DNA from: Gemmatimonadales bacterium | Lineage (GTDB): Bacteria; Krumholzibacteriota; Krumholzibacteriia; LZORAL124-64-63 | DNA: 64,000 nucleotides | Reading direction: 5' to 3' | Assembly (NCBI GenBank): GCA_019038745.1 | Contig: JAHOYV010000014.1 | Coordinates: 1 to 64,000, forward strand | Shown: positions 1-7,527 of the stretch, in pieces | Numbering within the stretch: position 1 is the stretch's first letter | Layout: each line of letters begins with the position of its first letter | Position numbers and translations under genes: made by a program | Notes under the pieces: generated by a model | What the model saw: only the letters and a program-made list of their open reading frames with translations | Database searches by the model: none | Told to the model about the DNA's origin: nothing

Positions 1-2184
1 CCCCAACCCCGCCCCCTGCCAAGCCAACATCCCCCCCCGCAAATTATAAACCTCAGTAAACCCCTTATCCATGGCCATGGAAACGGCAAACCCGCTCCGT
101 CGCCCCGTCCGGCTGACGAACACTATCGGTATCACCTTCGGCAGCTCATCGGTATTCTTGGCCAGGTTGCGCAGGGGCATGGAGCCGGCCTGGGGAATGT
201 GCCAATTTCGGTATTCACCGGGCTCGCCAACGTCCAACACAAAGACCAGGCCATCGTCCTTGAATAGCCAGTCATTCAATTCGCTGGGTTGGATTTCCTT
301 GATCTCGTGCTTGGATATCTCCCCTACGGGGGGATAACTAGCAGCGTGGTCGTCCTTGGGAAGAGCCTGACACTCGGCGAAGACCCGCTCCCCGCACTCG
401 TAAATGCAGTAGCCGGGATGCAGCACTTTTTGGAAGATGTGGGCAATGGCGTCGTCGGAATCCAGGATGTTTTCGGGGTGGAGCATTCGGTCGAATCCGT
501 AAAGGCTGATCATGTGCATCACCCTCGGGCGCAGACCTTCCAGATAAACGCTTCCACCCATCCGGCGGTAGAGCTTGACGATGGATTCCAACATGTGGAT
601 CCCACTGACATCGCAATGGTCGACCATGTGCATACGCAGCAGGAGAAATTGTTGATCCGGATTGGCGGCCAGGTTCTCGCGCAGCGCCTCTTCCACGTGA
701 TGCACGGCCCCGAAATAGAGTGAGCCCTCGATTTCCATGACCCCCAACTGCGGGCAGGACGGCTCGGTGGTCACCTTGATGAAGTGGCGGAAATTCTCGT
801 CGGGCACAACCGGATACACGCCTGGATTGGATGTCTTGATGAGATAGCGACCAAAAGAAACCAACATCCCGGCCAACACTGCGAACTCGAGCGGCAACAG
901 AACCGTGGCCAGAAAGGTGGCCACCATGACCGAGCTGTCGCCGAAGCTGGTGCGCAGAATCTTCTTTACCTCGTGGCGGTCGACCATGCTGTAGGCCATT
1001 ACCAACAACACCCCGGCCAGGGCGGCGCGCGGCAGATACACTGCCAACGGAGCCAGCAAAACCATGGCAACCATGATCCACAGACCCGAGAAAACGCTGG
1101 CCAAGGGCGTGTTCCCGCCAGAATTGTAATTGACGACAGTTCGAGTGAAGGAGCCGCTGACTGGATATCCGGAAAAGAACCCCGTCACGATACTGGCCAG
1201 CCCCTGCCCCACGAATTCCTGGTTGCTGTCCAGGCGCTGTCCGCTTTGGGCTGCGATGGTGCGTGAGATGGAAACCGCCTCCACCAGCCCAATGGCCGTA
1301 ATGGCCAAAGCGCCGGCGGACAATTTCCACAACAGAACCGGCGAGAGCAGGGGGAGATTGGCCAGGGGCGGCATGCTGCGGGGCATGGCACCCAACACCC
1401 TTACGCCCCGTTCATCCAGATTCAACAAACCGGTTGCGGCGGCAGCCAGGATCATACCGATCAAGGCCGAGGGCCAGGCCGGTTTCCATTTGCGGATCAG
1501 CGAGACAACCAGAATTACGCCCAACCCCAGGCCCAAACTGAGCAAATGCGTCTCTTGAATGTTTCCACCCAGGAAACGAATCGTCTGGAAAACCTCCGGC
1601 GCGCTGTCCAGGTCGATACGCAGCATGTGGCGCGCCTGGTTGATGCTGATCAGCAGGCCCGCCCCGGCAGTGAAACCCAAGATCACGCTGTCGGCAACAA
1701 AGTTGACCAGCACCCCCATGCGCAACAGGCCCATCACCAACTTCATGATCCCGACCAGGATGGCAAGATAGCCGGCCGCAGCTAAAAATTCCGGCGTGCC
1801 CGGTCGAGCAACGCTCAACAGAGAAGCCAGAACCAACAGACTGGTGGCGTTTGTCGGGCCGGTGTGCAGGTGCCGGGAAGACCCCCATAGCGCCCCTACG
1901 ATCGCGCCCACAATAGCCGCGTAAAGCCCGATCTCCGGCGGCAATTCGGCTATCATCGCGTAGGCGATGGCCTGCGGCAACAGGACGACGGCAACCGTCA
2001 ATCCGGCCAACAGATCCGGCCTCAGATTGGACCGTTTGTATTTTTCCAGGGTCCGGGCCGGATGCAAAAGGAAGCGGGATTCCTTACCGGCTCGAGCCCA
2101 CAAAACGGAAAAACGGGAAGACCACCGGTGCCCATTCCGGGCCTGGTCCGTTGCTGATCCTGTTTCTTTCGCCTGGTCGTTCAC
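1..2184 (-). CDS. SulP-family anion transporter with STAS and rhodanese-like domains (3' end beyond window)
   Basis: Inner-membrane SulP (SLC26-like) permease, probably exchanging sulfate, bicarbonate or a similar anion; the substrate is not readable. The frame is open for 728 codons from a GTG at 2184 to base 1, so the C-terminus is missing. Order: short basic N-tail, SulP membrane core beginning near residue 40 (RPDLLAGLTVAVVLLPQAIA) with about 10-12 hydrophobic segments, STAS domain (GSLYFGAVHHVEEAL, then DVSGIHMLES), then a rhodanese-like module (FVLDVGEPGEYRNWHIPQA ... NLRGGMLAWQGAGL). The rhodanese active-site loop reads VSRTGRRS, with Ser where catalytic forms have Cys. The GTG overlaps the TGA of the upstream GlpX-like gene (GTGA), indicating translational coupling. 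The family call is secure; the exact start is less so. Confidence 0.88.
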   Translation of the reverse strand, partial: MNDQAKETGSATDQARNGHRWSSRFSVLWARAGKESRFLLHPARTLEKYKRSNLRPDLLAGLTVAVVLLPQAIAYAMIAELPPEIGLYAAIVGAIVGALWGSSRHLHTGPTNATSLLVLASLLSVARPGTPEFLAAAGYLAILVGIMKLVMGLLRMGVLVNFVADSVILGFTAGAGLLISINQARHMLRIDLDSAPEVFQTIRFLGGNIQETHLLSLGLGLGVILVVSLIRKWKPAWPSALIGMILAAAATGLLNLDERGVRVLGAMPRSMPPLANLPLLSPVLLWKLSAGALAITAIGLVEAVSISRTIAAQSGQRLDSNQEFVGQGLASIVTGFFSGYPVSGSFTRTVVNYNSGGNTPLASVFSGLWIMVAMVLLAPLAVYLPRAALAGVLLVMAYSMVDRHEVKKILRTSFGDSSVMVATFLATVLLPLEFAVLAGMLVSFGRYLIKTSNPGVYPVVPDENFRHFIKVTTEPSCPQLGVMEIEGSLYFGAVHHVEEALRENLAANPDQQFLLLRMHMVDHCDVSGIHMLESIVKLYRRMGGSVYLEGLRPRVMHMISLYGFDRMLHPENILDSDDAIAHIFQKVLHPGYCIYECGERVFAECQALPKDDHAASYPPVGEISKHEIKEIQPSELNDWLFKDDGLVFVLDVGEPGEYRNWHIPQAGSMPLRNLAKNTDELPKVIPIVFVSRTGRRSGFAVSMAMDKGFTEVYNLRGGMLAWQGAGLG

Positions 2185-3176
2185 TTTATTCTGTGTTCCG
2201 TGTTGATGAGACGTCGCGTGCCTGTCTCGTAACGCAAAACCAGGGATTGGGTTTCCACCGTGTCCCCGTGATAGCGCACCCCGTGCAGGATGGCGTTGTC
2301 GGTAATGCCCGTAGCGGCGAAATAAACCTGGTCGCCAAGGATCATGTCCTTACAGGTGTATATCCTGCTCAGGTCGATCCCGGCCGAGACACAGGCTTCT
2401 CGCTCGACGTTGCCCTGGGGCGCCAGTCGGCCCAGCATTCCTCCACCCAGGGCCTTTACCGCACAGGCGGTGATCAAGCCCTCGGCTGCTCCGCCTGTGC
2501 CGATCATCAGATCCACCGCCCCTTCCGGATCAGCGGCCAAAAGGGCACCACCGATGTCTCCGCCTTCCTGCAGGAAAACGCGAGCGCCGGCCTTGCGGAT
2601 CTCCTCCACCAGATCCTGGTGTCGGGGACGGTCCAGCACAAAAACCACCAAATCACGGATGTCCTTGTTCTTCTTGCGGGCCACCAGGGCCAGGGTCCAG
2701 GCCGGCGGAGCGTCCAGGGCTTCGGAGCCCAGGGCATCGGCGACTGTTCGGTCTACCACTATTCGCTCCATATAGGCGGCCGGCGCCAAATTCCACATCG
2801 CACCCGGCGGTGCGAACGCGGCCACCGACATGGCTCCGGTCTTGCCCTCGGCCACCAGCTTTGCCCCGTCGATGGCGTTGACCTCCACGTCCAGTTCCGG
2901 TCCGGTGCCGGTGCCGACCTGGCTGCCGCTATCCAGGGGAGAGTGGCTTCCCAAACGACTTTCCTCGCCACTGACGACACGCCCCTGCATGGGGAGCAGA
3001 TTCAGGGCTTCAGCCATAGCGTCCTGGGCCTCCAGGTCCCCGGCGCTGGGATCTCCCAAACCCATCCAGCGACCGGCTACCAGCGCGGCGGCCTCCGTGG
3101 CTCTTACCAGGCCAAGCCCGGGATGCGGTGGCGGTTTAGGATGGTTTTCAAGATGGTGAGAATGAAGATCGGACAT
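2181..3176 (-). CDS. GlpX-like class II fructose-1,6-bisphosphatase homologue, catalytic residues degenerate
   Basis: 331 residues aligning by eye over the full length with class II fructose-1,6-bisphosphatase GlpX: VRATEAAALVAGRWMG near residue 24, VGTGTGPELDVEV near 87, GTGGAAEGL near 226 and FAATGIT near the C-terminus. Canonical GlpX has GEGEIDEAP and DPIEGT metal/phosphate motifs. Here the first reads GEESRLGSH and the second NAIDGA, so two metal-ligand Asp residues (E. coli D61 and D85) and T90 are not conserved, while the E57 and E213 equivalents (E71, E232) remain. It may be a divergent phosphatase or an inactive paralogue. The ATG at 3176 follows a G-rich stretch. The stop overlaps the start of the SulP gene. 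Confidence 0.82.
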   Translation of the reverse strand: MSDLHSHHLENHPKPPPHPGLGLVRATEAAALVAGRWMGLGDPSAGDLEAQDAMAEALNLLPMQGRVVSGEESRLGSHSPLDSGSQVGTGTGPELDVEVNAIDGAKLVAEGKTGAMSVAAFAPPGAMWNLAPAAYMERIVVDRTVADALGSEALDAPPAWTLALVARKKNKDIRDLVVFVLDRPRHQDLVEEIRKAGARVFLQEGGDIGGALLAADPEGAVDLMIGTGGAAEGLITACAVKALGGGMLGRLAPQGNVEREACVSAGIDLSRIYTCKDMILGDQVYFAATGITDNAILHGVRYHGDTVETQSLVLRYETGTRRLINTEHRIK

Positions 3177-3284
3177 TAGAAACCCCCGCGAATCAGGTTA
3201 ATCAACTGGGACATGATAGCGGGTGGCCGCATTACCGTCAGCAAAAACCCGGGCAGTACTTTACCTGGGGAAAAAGAATTATTA

Positions 3285-3312
3285 CAGCTCACCGGTTCCA
3301 GCTCACCGGTTG
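3285..3312 (+). repeat. Tandem 14-bp direct repeat upstream of the rubrerythrin promoter
   Basis: CAGCTCACCGGTTC is followed directly by CAGCTCACCGGTTG, so 13 of 14 bases match. It ends immediately 5' of the candidate -35 box at 3313. A regulator-binding site is possible; nothing identifies the regulator. Confidence 0.5.
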
Positions 3313-3341
3313 TTGAAATCCCCCAATATTTGCGTTACCCT
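3313..3341 (+). promoter_or_regulatory. Candidate sigma-70 promoter for the rubrerythrin-like gene
   Basis: TTGAAA (3313-3318), a 17-nt spacer, then TACCCT (3336-3341). The predicted start of transcription is about 60 nt before the ATG at 3410. Confidence 0.42.
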
Positions 3342-3409
3342 ATCCGATGGGCCGTAAAGGTGCGCGTAATGCGGCCCAGATGCCTGAAACGGAAAAGGGG
3401 ATTCAAATT

Positions 3410-3862
3410 ATGAGCTGGAACAATCTGGAAGACATTCTGAATTTTGCCATAAATAACGAGATAGAGGCGGCGGATTTCTACTCTGACCTGGCCAACAAGG
3501 TCAAGAATCCAAACACGCAGATTCTTTTCCGGGATTTTGCCAAAGAGGAAATGCGCCATAAAAAAATTCTGGAGAACATCAAGGCCGGCGGCAACTTGAG
3601 GTCGGCCACCGAAACGGTGGTTGACTTGAAGATTGGTGATTATCTGGTGGAAGTGGACCAGAAGGACAATCTGGGTTATCAGGACGCCCTGATTCTGGCC
3701 ATGAAGCGGGAGAAGGCGGCCTTCATGCTTTACACGGACCTTGCCAATGCTTCAGGAAGCGCTGAATTAAAGGAAGTCTTTGCTTCTCTGGCCCAAGAAG
3801 AGGCCCGGCACAAGTTGAGCTTCGAAACGGAATACGATCAGCATATTCTGGGTGAAAACTGA
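3410..3862 (+). CDS. Rubrerythrin-like ferritin-family diiron protein
   Basis: 150-residue four-helix ferritin-like protein without a rubredoxin domain. Diiron ligand motifs are intact: NNEIEAADFY in helix 1, EEMRH in helix 2, KREKAAFMLY in helix 3 and EEARH in helix 4. Such proteins act in the cytoplasm in peroxide reduction or iron handling under oxidative stress. ATG 3410 is chosen because AAAAGGGG lies just upstream and the protein then begins at the first helix (MSWNNLEDIL); the in-frame ATG at 3347 would add 21 unrelated residues. Single gene with its own promoter, convergent with the pseudopilin cluster. Confidence 0.9.
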   Translation: MSWNNLEDILNFAINNEIEAADFYSDLANKVKNPNTQILFRDFAKEEMRHKKILENIKAGGNLRSATETVVDLKIGDYLVEVDQKDNLGYQDALILAMKREKAAFMLYTDLANASGSAELKEVFASLAQEEARHKLSFETEYDQHILGEN

Positions 3863-3899
3863 CCCGCCCGAATTGTTCTCAGGGAAAAGCGGGGGCGGC

Positions 3900-4367
3900 T
3901 TAGTAGCCTTCCTTGAACAAGCGACTGGCAACCATTTCTACCTGGCTAGTGCCATTGGTGGAAGCCCGCCCGGTTGCATCGATTCGGTAGTCGTAATCCA
4001 TGAATTCAACTCCCCAGCCGGGTCGGGGGCTTTTTCCCGCGTAGAAACAGTTAAATTCAAAGGTCTGTGTATTTAAAATTGCCGTCTCGTTGATATCCAA
4101 GACCAGGCTGTCCGCATAGCTGACGATGTGGGGGGGAGAGCTGGATAGGCGCAAAAAATTGATTCCGACCTCGCCTCCGGCATCGGCGGAATACACCGAA
4201 CGGACATGCACACCTTCGGCGAAGGATATCTTCTTCTCCGACGTAGCCATCCAGGCCACGGCCACCGCCAGCACGCTCAGCACAAGAACGATCAGCATGG
4301 TCGTTACAAGGGCGAACCCCTCCCGATCCGGCGCTGGGCTTGGTTGTTGTTCGGAAACCGACTTCAT
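3900..4367 (-). CDS. PilX-like minor pilin/pseudopilin
   Basis: 155 residues. After a short leader ending DREGFALVTTM comes one hydrophobic helix (about residues 17-40, LIVLVLSVLAVAVAWMA) followed by an exported domain, as in PilX N-terminal-domain proteins of type IV pilus or secretion systems. The prepilin cleavage site is atypical. Last gene of a four-gene minus-strand set (5879 to 3900) of prepilin-like genes. The globular part is not recognisable, so the identification rests on the N-terminus and gene order. Confidence 0.7.
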   Translation of the reverse strand: MKSVSEQQPSPAPDREGFALVTTMLIVLVLSVLAVAVAWMATSEKKISFAEGVHVRSVYSADAGGEVGINFLRLSSSPPHIVSYADSLVLDINETAILNTQTFEFNCFYAGKSPRPGWGVEFMDYDYRIDATGRASTNGTSQVEMVASRLFKEGY

Positions 4368-4395
4368 GAAATCCTCCTGAATCTCCTGTTAGCCG

Positions 4396-5025
4396 TCAAA
4401 AATTCCTGATGTGGACCCTGGTTTGATACTGCACCGGCTCTCCGCTGTCGGTCTCACCATCCAGATCGATCTCCACGAACGCGATCTCGGCCCGGTCGGT
4501 GGCGTTGAGAGGAATGCTGCCCAGGACCGCACTCTGATCGTCGAAATACGTAAAAGTAGCGGAATTCAACCCCCGCAGAATCACCTGGGCGCCGGTTCCG
4601 TCATCCCGTGAGATCTCCCCCAGGGCCGCGTTGTAGGTATAGGTAATGTTCTCATCGGGAGTAAAATCAGACGTATCCTTGTCGCCGTTCAAATCCATCT
4701 GACAGCGGAGCTGGCTTACGTCCGCCACCAGGAATTTATCAAAGCCCACGTCGTCGGGATCGCACCCGGCCGAACGGATCTCGCGGGTCATCAACGAGAG
4801 AGTGGCCCGCAAAGACTGCTGATACTGGACCCGTTCACGGGAATCGCTGTATGATCGGCTGGTCTGAGCCATGAAGGCAAACACCACACCCAGGATGACC
4901 CCGAAGATCGAAATCGTGATCATCAACTCGACCAGGGTAATCCCCCGGCGATCCGGAGCCACGAAGCGGGTCCCGCGTGAATTTCTATAAAGTGCCCTTT
5001 TTCGCTTCTTCATCTCGACTCCCAT
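4396..5025 (-). CDS. PilW-like minor prepilin (prepilin N-terminal methylation motif)
   Basis: 209 residues. Basic leader followed by a type IV prepilin N-motif (RRGITLVELMITISIFGVIL, about residues 26-45) that PilD-type peptidase would cut after Gly and methylate at Ile, leaving the +5 Glu. The remaining ~165 residues resemble PilW: sequence around SRSYSDSRERVQYQQSLRAT, a mid-domain CDPDD and a C-terminal VHIRNF. Six bases separate its start from the upstream PilV-like gene. It probably contributes to a minor pilin tip complex. Confidence 0.8.
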   Translation of the reverse strand: MGVEMKKRKRALYRNSRGTRFVAPDRRGITLVELMITISIFGVILGVVFAFMAQTSRSYSDSRERVQYQQSLRATLSLMTREIRSAGCDPDDVGFDKFLVADVSQLRCQMDLNGDKDTSDFTPDENITYTYNAALGEISRDDGTGAQVILRGLNSATFTYFDDQSAVLGSIPLNATDRAEIAFVEIDLDGETDSGEPVQYQTRVHIRNF

Positions 5026-5031
5026 TTCCGG

Positions 5032-5436
5032 CTACCGCATGGAGACCAGGTCGGCGATTGTCAAGGTCTCTTGGCCGCGGTCCCCCTGCCATCTGGCGGT
5101 TATCTCGATCCGGTCCAAACCCACTCCGATGTTCGTTACGCTACACACCCAGTTGACCTGGCCCTGAGCCCCGGAATCAGGAGCCGCTGTGCCAAATCCC
5201 TGGCCCTTGATCCTTTCCATCTGCGATTGGGCGATGGTTATGGCCTGGGTGTACCTGTCCGACTCGCTTATTTCCTGCCTTGAACGATGCTGGATGATCA
5301 CCACCGGCAAAATGCCGATCGACAGGATCAGGAGCACCATCAGGATTTCCACCAGGGAAAAGCCCTCGCGACCCGGCAAGCCAATGTGGCCCCGGGTCAT
5401 GAATTTCCGAAAACACCGATCAAGTCCCCTCATCAT
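5032..5436 (-). CDS. PilV-like minor prepilin
   Basis: About 134 residues with a prepilin motif GREGFSLVEILMVLLILSIG: Gly before Phe, Glu at +5, hydrophobic helix. The C-terminal domain is short and beta-rich (QGQVNWVCSV, DRIEITARWQ). ATG 5436 is chosen (GGAGG about 10 nt upstream). A GTG at 5442 that overlaps the previous stop codon (GTGA) is an equally possible start and suggests coupling. Longer starts would run back into the upstream gene. Confidence 0.78.
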   Translation of the reverse strand: MMRGLDRCFRKFMTRGHIGLPGREGFSLVEILMVLLILSIGILPVVIIQHRSRQEISESDRYTQAITIAQSQMERIKGQGFGTAAPDSGAQGQVNWVCSVTNIGVGLDRIEITARWQGDRGQETLTIADLVSMR

Positions 5437-5438
5437 GA

Positions 5439-5879
5439 TCACTGAACCTCCACGATACCTGTTGGGAGCAGACTTACCTGTTTCGCCCCCGCGTTGTTGG
5501 ATATGTTGAAATCGCACGGATCGGCCATTCCCCAGGGGTAAAAATTCGTCTGTTGGGCAAGGGCCAAAGCCACCCCTCGGTCCAGGTTCCGCTGCCGCAG
5601 GACGGTCCCATCGCTTGGGTCGGTGATGCTGTAACTGTTTACCGTGGTGGCCATCACAAGAACCCGGCCCCGGGATATTGCCTGGGAACGAGTATACTGA
5701 AGGTCCGTAGTCAGCCGATCAGCTCCCGTCTGCAGGCGATGAGCCTGGAGATATCCAAACATTGGCGGCCCCACCATGGCCGACAACAAGCCGACAAGAA
5801 CGATTACGATCATGACTTCCACCAGGGTGAAGCCTGCCCGGTTCGGCAAATTTTTCCGGTTTATTTTTGCGATTAGCAT
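5439..5879 (-). CDS. GspH/FimT-like prepilin
   Basis: 146 residues from ATG 5879. N-terminus NRAGFTLVEVMIVIVLVGLL is a textbook prepilin cleavage/methylation motif, followed by LQTGADRLTTDLQYTRSQAISRG, the pattern of GspH/FimT proteins (residues about 40-62). C-terminus is a beta-rich pilin head. It is first in the minor-pilin operon. In-frame starts further upstream (to 6089) add a Cys/Pro-rich stretch with no family resemblance and were rejected. Confidence 0.82.
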   Translation of the reverse strand: MLIAKINRKNLPNRAGFTLVEVMIVIVLVGLLSAMVGPPMFGYLQAHRLQTGADRLTTDLQYTRSQAISRGRVLVMATTVNSYSITDPSDGTVLRQRNLDRGVALALAQQTNFYPWGMADPCDFNISNNAGAKQVSLLPTGIVEVQ

Positions 5880-6197
5880 GATTTCCCGATCCCCGGTCCA
5901 AAGGAATAATGGGCTTTGGGGGTCATTCTGAGCGCATTCTGAGCGCATTCCGGGCCCACTTTTAAGGCAAATTGATCTGTTTTTGCCAAGTCCCCGGTGT
6001 GGGATTGCAAGGCATATGCCATATGAGAATTGGGGTGGCGCACAGGAGAAACGGTAAACCAGGGGAAAATCGTGCAAAAACCCCGGCACGGGTAACCGCG
6101 AGTTTGATTTTGCAATATTGTGGGTCTGTTCTTGTTTCAGAGAAGCGATAGGGCAAATATCGGACCAGTGGGAAAATGTGCTCTGCCGCGTAAAGCC
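5880..6197. other. Intergenic region between hflX and the minor-pilin operon
   Basis: 318 bases with no convincing gene. It holds a tandem 11-bp repeat (5925-5946) about 45 nt upstream of the pilin operon start and a short dyad GGCAAA...TTTGCC near 5967-5988. No strong sigma-70 promoter was found; the operon's promoter probably lies here. Confidence 0.5.
5925..5950 (-). repeat. Tandem 11-bp repeat upstream of the minor-pilin operon
   Basis: ATTCTGAGCGC occurs twice head-to-tail (5925-5935, 5936-5946), followed by ATTC of a third copy. The 11-bp period places copies on the same DNA face, which fits an activator-binding site; this is inference. Confidence 0.45.
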
Positions 6198-7508
6198 TCA
6201 CTCGGTAGGAACCAGTCGTCCTCCCTCGCGTGAAAGCAGGCGATTCAACTCTTCCTCGGTCAAGCGCAGAGTGGCTCGACAAACATCTCCCATGAATTCC
6301 TGCTCCAGCACCGAACCCGAGCGATGGAAGCGGCTAAGACTGTGCAGGTTGGTGATCGGCATTTCAATGGTGTGGATCATTTCCTTACCCATCAGGCGCG
6401 TCAGAATTCCCTCCCTCAGGTCCAGGGCGCTTTGTGGGTCCTTTGCCGTGACGAAAAACGTCCCGGGATAGCGCCCCTCGTATCGGTTCCGGAAAAGTTC
6501 CGGCTCCACCAAGTCCATTTTGTTGAACACCATCTGGGTGGCCTTCTCCTGCGGTACCACTTCCTGCAGAACCCTGTTCACCGAATTGATCTGGTGTTCT
6601 GGATCGAGACAGCCGGCGTCTACCACGTGGACCATCAGATCGGCTTCGCGTACTTCCTGCAAAGTCGCCTTGAAGCTCTCCACCAGGTGATGCGGCAGCC
6701 GCCGGATGAAACCGACGGTGTCGGTCAGAAGAAATCGCCGCCGCTCGTCCACATCCACCCGTCGCGTTGTCGCGTCTAGGGTGGCGAAGAGCTGGTCTTT
6801 GACGTACACGTCTGCGCCCGTAATCGCGTTCATGAGTGTTGACTTGCCTGCGTTTGTATAGCCGATCAGGGCCACCTTGTACAACCCCTCACGGGAACGA
6901 ACCTGGGTCTGGCGGGTGGTCTCGATCTCCTTGAGTGATTTTCTCAGTTGGGCAATTCTTCGGTTCAAAAGGCGGCGATCCGTTTCCAGCTGCGTTTCGC
7001 CCGGGCCGCGCGTGCCGATGCCGCCGACCTGCCTCTCGAGGTGAGTCCAAAGGCGTGTCAGCCGGGGCAGCAAATATTGCAACTGGGCCAATTCAACCTG
7101 CAGGCGGGCCTGGCGTGTACTGGCGTGCTTGGCGAAGATGTCCAGGATCAACTCGGTCCGGTCCAGGATGTTCACCTCCAGAACCGCCTCCAAGTTGCGG
7201 CCCTGGGCCGGAGACAGATCATTATCGAAAACGACCAGGGTGGCTCCGGTGTCCTGTACTAATTCCTGAAGCTCTTCCAGTTTTCCCTTGCCCAGGAATG
7301 TCCGCGGAGCGGGGCGGTTTCGCCTCTGGTCCAGGCGGCCTACTATTCTCCCTCCGGCGGTATCGACCAGGCGGCCCAATTCCTCAAGGTCCGCTTCACC
7401 ACCTAATCCTCCGGAAAAAGAATCCGGAAGGTGAACCCCCACCAGGATGACTTTCTCGTCCGGAGCTTCAGTGGCATATCCGGCAGTGCCTTCTTTTTCG
7501 TTGATCAT
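6198..7508 (-). CDS. hflX: HflX ribosome-associated GTPase
   Basis: 436-residue HflX: N-terminal nucleotide-binding domain (about residues 18-160), linker with the family signature GGIGTRGPGETQLETDRR (162-179), long helical pair, then the G domain with G1 GYTNAGKS (216-223), G3 DTVG (263-266) and G4 NKMD (about 331). HflX binds the 50S subunit and splits or rescues stalled ribosomes, notably after heat shock. Its start lies 20 bases from the stop of the upstream ABC-F gene, so two ribosome-acting factors share an operon. Length and motifs are normal. Confidence 0.96.
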   Translation of the reverse strand: MINEKEGTAGYATEAPDEKVILVGVHLPDSFSGGLGGEADLEELGRLVDTAGGRIVGRLDQRRNRPAPRTFLGKGKLEELQELVQDTGATLVVFDNDLSPAQGRNLEAVLEVNILDRTELILDIFAKHASTRQARLQVELAQLQYLLPRLTRLWTHLERQVGGIGTRGPGETQLETDRRLLNRRIAQLRKSLKEIETTRQTQVRSREGLYKVALIGYTNAGKSTLMNAITGADVYVKDQLFATLDATTRRVDVDERRRFLLTDTVGFIRRLPHHLVESFKATLQEVREADLMVHVVDAGCLDPEHQINSVNRVLQEVVPQEKATQMVFNKMDLVEPELFRNRYEGRYPGTFFVTAKDPQSALDLREGILTRLMGKEMIHTIEMPITNLHSLSRFHRSGSVLEQEFMGDVCRATLRLTEEELNRLLSREGGRLVPTE

Positions 7509-7527
7509 TGGTTCTTCCTGCTCCGGG

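Noticed and set aside
338-1330. Long minus-strand open frame of 330 codons
   Set aside because: It is the +1 shadow of the SulP gene; the true frame gives SulP, STAS and rhodanese motifs, while this frame gives Gly/Arg/His-rich sequence with no family match.
2151-3179. Plus-strand open frame of 342 codons
   Set aside because: Antisense to the GlpX-like gene, whose motifs are clear.
5946-5965. Possible sigma-54 -24/-12 element on the minus strand upstream of the pilin operon
   Set aside because: A GG...GC spacing can be found in the GC-rich stretch, but the TGGCAC and TTGC cores do not match.
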